Assembly (NCBI RefSeq): GCF_009671065.1
Contig: NZ_CP046027.1
Location: forward strand, 2,294,001 to 2,358,000
Reading direction: 5' to 3'
Source of the DNA: Neisseria brasiliensis
GTDB lineage: Bacteria; Pseudomonadota; Gammaproteobacteria; Burkholderiales; Neisseriaceae
Length of the DNA: 64,000 bases
Within the stretch, counting starts at the first letter, position 1. The number at the start of each line of letters is the position of its first letter. The notes beneath the pieces were generated by a model. That model saw only the letters and a list, made by a program, of their open reading frames with translations, made no database searches and had not been told where the DNA came from. This document shows, piece after piece, positions 59,513 through 64,000 of this stretch. Made by a program: the position numbers and the translations under genes.

Positions 59513-60766
59513 TTATAAAGCGCCAATCTCTCGCGCATAATCGTCTAGCAGCGCAAAAAAGCGGTCAATTTCATCGGTGTGGGTGTAATGCAGGCAACCG
59601 ATACGCAAGAAGCCGTGTTCGACCAAATCCAAATGGCGTACCACATTCAGCGCATAGAAATTGCCTGCACCAAGTGCAATATTTTTTTCGCCCAACCAGC
59701 GGCTGACCGCGGCGGCATCGCAGAGTTGGCCGTCTTTGACTAAATTGAAAGCAAAGGTCGGCGTGCGGTCGTTTTCGCTGTTTTTGCCATAAAGGCGGAT
59801 ATAGGGGCGTTGGGCGATATGCGCCAACACGCGCGCGCTGATGCTTTGTTCATAGGCTTCGACTCGGCGGTAGCTTTCGGCTAAGGCTTCGCGGCGGCCG
59901 TCTGAAACTTTGCCGCCTAAGTTTGCCCAGTAATCAATCATGGCCACAAAACCGGCTTGCGCTTCAAATGACTGCGTGCCTTGCTCCCAACGGTTGGGCG
60001 CGATTTCGGCGGCGGGCTCAACTTTGTATGGTTTCAAATCGGTTAAATGCGCTTTTTTGGCGTACATCATGCCTAAGTGCGGGCCGCCGAGTTTGTAGGC
60101 AGAAGCAAAGAAAAAATCGCAATCTAGGGCTTTCACATCGGGCAAACGATGCACCGCCGCATGCACGCCGTCCACGCTGACCCATACGCCTTTTTGTTTG
60201 GCCATTTGAATCAGTTTGGCGGCATCGGGAATGGTGCCCAGCACATTGGATGCGAGTGAAAATGCCAGCAAGCGGGTTTTGTCATCAATCAAATTGGCCA
60301 GTTTGTCGGCATCCAAATCGGTGCCATCTGCCGTGAGCGGCAGGGTGCGGACTTCTACGCCGCGATCTTCGGCGGCGCGCTGCCATGATGAAACGTGGGA
60401 AAAATGGTCTAGGCTGCTGACGATGATATTATCTCCGGCCTGCCAAGTTTGCGCTACCGCGCGGCTGATGTTGAACATCAAGCTGGTAGAGTTTAAGCCG
60501 AACACAATTTCATCGGCATTGCAGCCCAGCCAATCGGCGGCTGCGGTGCGAGCAGCTTGATTTACCGCTTGGGTTTTCAAACCGGCCTCGGCGTAGCCGC
60601 CCAGATTGCTGTTGTAGCGGCCAAGATAATCGGTGATGGCGAGCAATACTTGTGTCGGTACTTGGCTGCCGCCGGGGCCGTCGAGCAGCAGCGGCATCTG
60701 GCCTTTGTCATCGGCTTGAGACAGGGCGGGAAAATGGCTTCTGATGGTATCAATAGGGTAGTTCAT
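59513..60766 (-). CDS. Cysteine desulfurase-like class V PLP enzyme
   Basis: A 417-residue class V aminotransferase-fold protein. GGSQVPTQVL near the N-terminus, SSLDHFSHVSSWQ, the PLP-binding SVDGVHAAVHRLPD and the lysine in ASAYKLGGPHLG are visible. The active-site loop Cys of NifS/IscS/SufS enzymes is not evident; the region GAGNFYALNVVRHLD ends instead in HGFLRIGCLHYTHTDEI. It fits the 'cysteine desulfurase-like' (TIGR01976) family rather than a house-keeping IscS. Substrate unknown. Upstream on the same strand lies a 2OG-Fe dioxygenase, with a DUS hairpin in the gap. Confidence 0.78.
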   Translation of the reverse strand: MNYPIDTIRSHFPALSQADDKGQMPLLLDGPGGSQVPTQVLLAITDYLGRYNSNLGGYAEAGLKTQAVNQAARTAAADWLGCNADEIVFGLNSTSLMFNISRAVAQTWQAGDNIIVSSLDHFSHVSSWQRAAEDRGVEVRTLPLTADGTDLDADKLANLIDDKTRLLAFSLASNVLGTIPDAAKLIQMAKQKGVWVSVDGVHAAVHRLPDVKALDCDFFFASAYKLGGPHLGMMYAKKAHLTDLKPYKVEPAAEIAPNRWEQGTQSFEAQAGFVAMIDYWANLGGKVSDGRREALAESYRRVEAYEQSISARVLAHIAQRPYIRLYGKNSENDRTPTFAFNLVKDGQLCDAAAVSRWLGEKNIALGAGNFYALNVVRHLDLVEHGFLRIGCLHYTHTDEIDRFFALLDDYAREIGAL

Positions 60767-60787
60767 ATTCGTTCTCTTTGGTCGATT

Positions 60788-60824
60788 AGGCCGTCTGAAA
60801 GGCAGGGGTGCTTTCAGACGGCCT
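60788..60824 (-). terminator. DUS inverted pair between the dioxygenase and the PLP enzyme
   Basis: Inverted copies at 60788-60799 and 60813-60824. If it terminates, the two genes are separate transcripts. Confidence 0.65.
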
Positions 60825-60843
60825 TTTTATTGTAATGGTGTGT

Positions 60844-61488
60844 TTAGGTTCGGTTGGCGGTTAAGACAAACAAATCCCAGTAGCCGGCTTGATCTTCTTC
60901 AATAGCAGTAACGGGCGAAGCACTGTGCCAAATGGCTTTGTCATTTAACACGCAAAAGTCGCCCGCTTGCGGTGTGCAGGCGGCTAAGGTTTCGTTATCG
61001 TTTTGGTTTTGCCATAGATAAAGCTCGCCGCCATCGGCATTGTGGCGGGCAACGGTGAACACGCCGATGCGGTCGAAGCCATCTTGATGCACACCTTCGG
61101 GCGTGGCCACGGCAGCTTCGGCAGCCGATTTGGCAATGATGCGCATTTGATGCACTTCGATTTCGACGTTTTCCGGCAAATCGGCATAATCGGCAAACGA
61201 TGCCATCATATGGGCAAAGCCATCGCTGCGGATGGTTTCATCGGTTAAGTCGTCGTAAGTGCGGGCGATGTCGCCTTGAAAGCGGTTTAAATCCGAGCTT
61301 TGCACAAACTGCGCACCAGCTTGTAATTCGATGTTGCCGCTGCTGCGCTGATAGTCGAATTTGGAATAGCGGCGCAGGCGGTAGGCACCATCTTTGTATT
61401 GGCTTGGTTTGAGTGTGTGGAAGGATTGGCCGAGTTGTTGGGCGGCTTCAGGCGTTAAATTGCCCATGCGGTAAACAAATTGATCCAT
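60844..61488 (-). CDS. 2-oxoglutarate-Fe(II) dioxygenase family protein
   Basis: A 214-residue protein of the 2OG-Fe dioxygenase family that includes L-isoleucine 4-hydroxylase-like enzymes. The iron-binding HXD is in VHQDGFDR (about residues 124-131), the distal His in IWHSASPV, and RIIAK plus GELYLWQNQN are family blocks. It probably hydroxylates a free amino acid or small molecule; the substrate is unknown. ATG 61488 is chosen because MDQFVYRMG follows a clear GGAGAA ribosome site; an upstream in-frame extension lacks one. Confidence 0.75.
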   Translation of the reverse strand: MDQFVYRMGNLTPEAAQQLGQSFHTLKPSQYKDGAYRLRRYSKFDYQRSSGNIELQAGAQFVQSSDLNRFQGDIARTYDDLTDETIRSDGFAHMMASFADYADLPENVEIEVHQMRIIAKSAAEAAVATPEGVHQDGFDRIGVFTVARHNADGGELYLWQNQNDNETLAACTPQAGDFCVLNDKAIWHSASPVTAIEEDQAGYWDLFVLTANRT

Positions 61489-61703
61489 GCTGATTTTCTC
61501 CTGAATTTTGTTCTTTGGAATGTGGCCTGATGCTTGTGGCAATGGCTAATCGGCATATTATCGTTGCTTTTTTGATTACGCAATCATTTTGTAATTGAAT
61601 GTAGTCATTTATGACTTTGGCAAAATAGGCCGTCTGAACACAAAAAAAGCAGGATTCTTACGTTGAAGAATCCTGCGAATAATTGCTTTTAAATTTTAAG
61701 GGT

Positions 61704-63728
61704 TTAGTGTGATTTAGAATCGCTGTTGTCTTTTCCGTTACCGTTACCATTGCCGTTATTTGGTATGTGCACCGGATACACCAATTGCAGCGGATTGGTT
61801 TTGACTTGCGTCCACACGTTTTTGATTAAGTTCGACATGCTGCCGATTTCAGTGCCGCGAGAGCGTAGGGCAACATATAAAGCCAAAACAAAGCTGACAA
61901 TCAGGTTCACCGTGCCGATGGCCAACACACCAATCATGCCGTAGATAAAGGCAGCTGCACCAATATCGCCGCTTACTGCCGCATAACCCAAGTTGGCTGA
62001 AGAGAAGGCCACATGGCGGATGTCGAGCGGCAGGTTGAAGAGATGGCCGAAGAATCCTGTCATGCCCAGCAGCATACCGAAAATGAAATTGCCCATCAGC
62101 GAGCCGTAATGGTTGTGCATGTATTCGGCAAAGTGCTTGCGCAAGGTAGCAGGCATGATTTTGCGTAAAAGCGGATTCACGGTTAGGCGGTTGCGCAAGT
62201 CGAGATAGTCGGAGCGGTTGTCAAAAAAGCCGGCGATAATCCCCGAGCAAAACAGCCAAACGCCAGCAATCGCGGCATACCACAATGTTGGCTGGGTAAA
62301 GATATCAATCGATTTCAATTGATACGCCACACTTTGTTCGCTCAATAAAGGCTGTTGGTTGCTGCTGATAAAAGCTGCCGAAATCATACCCGCCAACAAA
62401 ATCGCCACCACCACATTGCCAAATACAGCCACACTTTGCGAGCGGCATACGTCAATCAACAGCTTGGCCAATTTATTGTCAACCGCACGGCCGCGTTCGT
62501 TTAAATCGACTTTCTCGGCAAAGCGCGCGGCGGTCATGGCAGGCTGTTTGGTGGCGACGGTGAAATGCAGCATATGAATAATCATAAAGCCTATGCCGTA
62601 ATTCAGGCCGGATAAAACAGAGGTGAAAAATTCGCTGTAGCCCAGCGTGCCAATATGGATTTTATTCAGCGCCATCAGCGCGATAATCACACCGCCACCG
62701 GCTGCCGAATAGAGCATGCTCATGTATTCTTTGCGGTCACGCGTGATGTAATGTTCGCCGTGGTTACTGGTATTCTCGGTAATGCTGCGTGCCAACATAC
62801 GGATACTGCTGCGGCGTAATTCGCGCGTGCTGTATTGGCCGACAGCGGCATTAATCAGGTAATTCATCAACACAACAGTCAAACGTGTGCGCTGCTGCGG
62901 CTGGGTCTGAATGTCGGTTAAGAGTTTCAGACGGCCTATGGTCTGCTGCAGGCGCTCTAATAAGTGCGCCACTTTGACTGATGAGCCGGAGCCTGCACCG
63001 GTGCCACGACGGGCGAGATATTCCACTTGTGTCACGCATTGGTCGAACATCACTTCCAAATGCGCGGTATCGTAAGGCGTGGTTTCAAGGCGGTAATGCT
63101 CAATCAGCTTGGCCATTTCACGTTGCAAGCCGACAAAAGGCGAATCGGAATGCAGCAGGCGCGGTGCAATGCGCACCAATTCCGGCTCGATGGCTTCGGA
63201 AGCAATCCAAAGCGAAAGCATTTCCATTGAGCGCAGCAATGAATCGGTCAGCTTGCGTTGCACAATTTGCAGCAAGGTCGGATCGGCATGTTCTTCAATC
63301 AGCTCGTATAAGGCCAGCCATTGGCGCAGATTGAGGGTTTGTAGCCATTTTTCGTCGTTTTGGGTATGGAAAAGATAGAGAAAAACTTCCAATAAATTAC
63401 TGAAATCTTTGAAAGACGGGCTGAAGCGTTCATAAATACGGCTGCTGATTTCGCGGATAAAACTGTCGCGCGAAAAAAGGCCGAGCTTAATCAGCGCCGG
63501 ATAAACGTGTACCTTTTCCAGCCAAATATAAAAGCGTTGGCTGAATTTGCGCGCCAAATCCGGATTGTCTTTCAGCGTGGCAATGATTAAATCAAAACGC
63601 TGTGATGCTTGTCTTCTACCGCCGCTGCGCAAAAATTCGATGATGGCGTTGAGAATCAACACAAATTCTTTACTTTCAAGCGCTTCGCTGAGCTGTGTGT
63701 GCAGGTTTTGGGTAGTGAGTTTTTTCAT
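61704..63728 (-). CDS. Gcr-type 'site-specific recombinase' membrane protein
   Basis: A 674-residue protein of the family named after the gonococcal gcr gene and Pfam SpecificRecomb. The N-terminal ~330 residues are helical and soluble (SGGRRQASQRFDLIIATLK ... RRSSIRMLARSITENTSNHG). The C-terminal half has about six hydrophobic spans (SAAGGGVIIALMAL, VAVFGNVVVAILLAGMISAA, WYAAIAGVWLFCSGIIAG, GNFIFGMLLGMTGFFGHL, AFIYGMIGVLAIGTVNLIVSF). It ends in an Asn-Gly-Asn repeat. No tyrosine- or serine-recombinase catalytic motif is visible, so the family name looks doubtful and membrane location is likelier. Confidence 0.85.
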   Translation of the reverse strand: MKKLTTQNLHTQLSEALESKEFVLILNAIIEFLRSGGRRQASQRFDLIIATLKDNPDLARKFSQRFYIWLEKVHVYPALIKLGLFSRDSFIREISSRIYERFSPSFKDFSNLLEVFLYLFHTQNDEKWLQTLNLRQWLALYELIEEHADPTLLQIVQRKLTDSLLRSMEMLSLWIASEAIEPELVRIAPRLLHSDSPFVGLQREMAKLIEHYRLETTPYDTAHLEVMFDQCVTQVEYLARRGTGAGSGSSVKVAHLLERLQQTIGRLKLLTDIQTQPQQRTRLTVVLMNYLINAAVGQYSTRELRRSSIRMLARSITENTSNHGEHYITRDRKEYMSMLYSAAGGGVIIALMALNKIHIGTLGYSEFFTSVLSGLNYGIGFMIIHMLHFTVATKQPAMTAARFAEKVDLNERGRAVDNKLAKLLIDVCRSQSVAVFGNVVVAILLAGMISAAFISSNQQPLLSEQSVAYQLKSIDIFTQPTLWYAAIAGVWLFCSGIIAGFFDNRSDYLDLRNRLTVNPLLRKIMPATLRKHFAEYMHNHYGSLMGNFIFGMLLGMTGFFGHLFNLPLDIRHVAFSSANLGYAAVSGDIGAAAFIYGMIGVLAIGTVNLIVSFVLALYVALRSRGTEIGSMSNLIKNVWTQVKTNPLQLVYPVHIPNNGNGNGNGKDNSDSKSH

Positions 63729-63928
63729 TGGGTGTTTTCCATAAAAAATATGGGCTTGATGATGTTGCTTGAGATAGATAGCACAAGCCGTTGATTTTTT
63801 TATGTATGGCTAGGTTTAATATGAATAGACACACGCGTGGCGTCAATTATAACCTGATTTTGCTTTGCTCATGTGTCAGGTGCAACAAAAGCACAAGCTA
63901 AACATTTTATATTTGAATACATCAGAAA

Positions 63929-63955
63929 AGGCCGTCTGAAACGTTCAGACGGCCT
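63929..63955 (-). terminator. DUS inverted pair
   Basis: Inverted copies at 63929-63940 and 63944-63955, fifteen bases beyond a stop codon of a probable minus-strand gene entering from the right. Confidence 0.6.
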
Positions 63956-63969
63956 CAGTGAATGGTGCT

Positions 63970-64000
63970 TTAGAGATTTTGGCTGTCTAACCAACGTTCT
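63970..64000 (-). CDS. Possible C-terminal end of a minus-strand gene (partial)
   Basis: On the minus strand the last bases read ...ERWLDSQNL followed by TAA at 63970-63972, and a DUS hairpin lies just beyond, as for most genes here. Only nine residues are visible, so no product can be named and the call is weak. Confidence 0.35.
   Translation of the reverse strand, partial: ERWLDSQNL

Noticed and set aside
61704..63728. A true DNA recombinase linked to a mobile element
   Set aside because: No catalytic motif, no attachment sites or repeats at its borders, and multiple membrane spans.
1..64000. CRISPR array
   Set aside because: The only frequent repeats are 12-base uptake sequences, irregularly spaced and usually in inverted pairs; no regular repeat-spacer pattern or cas gene is seen.

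Overview
The window is chromosomal DNA of a Neisseria species. The 12-base DNA uptake sequence (DUS) AGGCCGTCTGAA and its complement occur dozens of times, very often as inverted pairs just after genes. This is the 'AG' dialect used by many commensal Neisseria rather than the ATGCCGTCTGAA form that dominates in N. meningitidis/gonorrhoeae, though a few ATGCCGTCTGAA copies and one AGGTCGTCTGAA copy are present. Other Neisseria marks are a dRS3-flanked intergenic element, IS1655-like and IS1016-like insertion sequences, a peroxiredoxin-glutaredoxin fusion and an amylosucrase. I cannot name the species.

Layout. 1-3.9 kb: the right-hand tail module of a Mu-like prophage (baseplate J-like, gp48-like, tail fibre, fibre-associated protein, small unknown protein), free of DUS, ending in a strong hairpin and three GTGCAAAA-type repeats. 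4-16.2 kb: mutL, an IS1655-like element, fghA, an RlmK-like methyltransferase, a RhlE-type helicase, a frameshifted IS5-type element, a membrane-bound lytic transglycosylase (MltD-like), a small methyltransferase and mutM. 16.2-30 kb: an acyltransferase, a peroxiredoxin-glutaredoxin/dihydrolipoyl dehydrogenase pair, a periplasmic rhodanese, a DUF302 lipoprotein, radA, an acyl-CoA dehydrogenase-like gene, a small Cys/Gly-tailed peptide, GST, a sirtuin, a HAD phosphatase, bioB, yegP, tpx and an adenine deaminase. 30-42 kb: carbonic anhydrase, argD, cysTWA sulfate importer, trpG/trpD, an EEP-family hydrolase and rnr. 42-50 kb: two tandem tRNA-Leu genes, tRNA-Ser, a DnrN-like di-iron repair protein, a dihydrouridine synthase, a two-domain glycosyltransferase, a Sel1-repeat protein, trmB, a dead IS1016-like copy, a lipoprotein and an ArsC-like protein. 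50-64 kb: amylosucrase, a decaying arabinitol catabolic operon (dehydrogenase with two frameshifts, intact kinase, transporter with a large internal deletion), an ABC-F ATPase, a DUF4124 protein, a PLP enzyme plus 2OG-Fe dioxygenase, and a Gcr-type membrane protein.

Themes. Oxidative and nitrosative stress defence recurs (Prx-Grx, Tpx, FghA, GST, DnrN). Most genes are single or in pairs, bounded by DUS hairpins that probably act as terminators. Two insertion sequences landed inside such hairpins, two DUS hairpins grew into 48- and 50-bp perfect palindromes, and a 146-bp MITE-like element occurs twice. The likeliest under-described items are the Cys-Gly-tailed small peptide at 24004-24150, two mutually exclusive hairpins between prx and lpd, the PLP/2OG-dioxygenase pair, the fused glycosyltransferase and the MITE pair.
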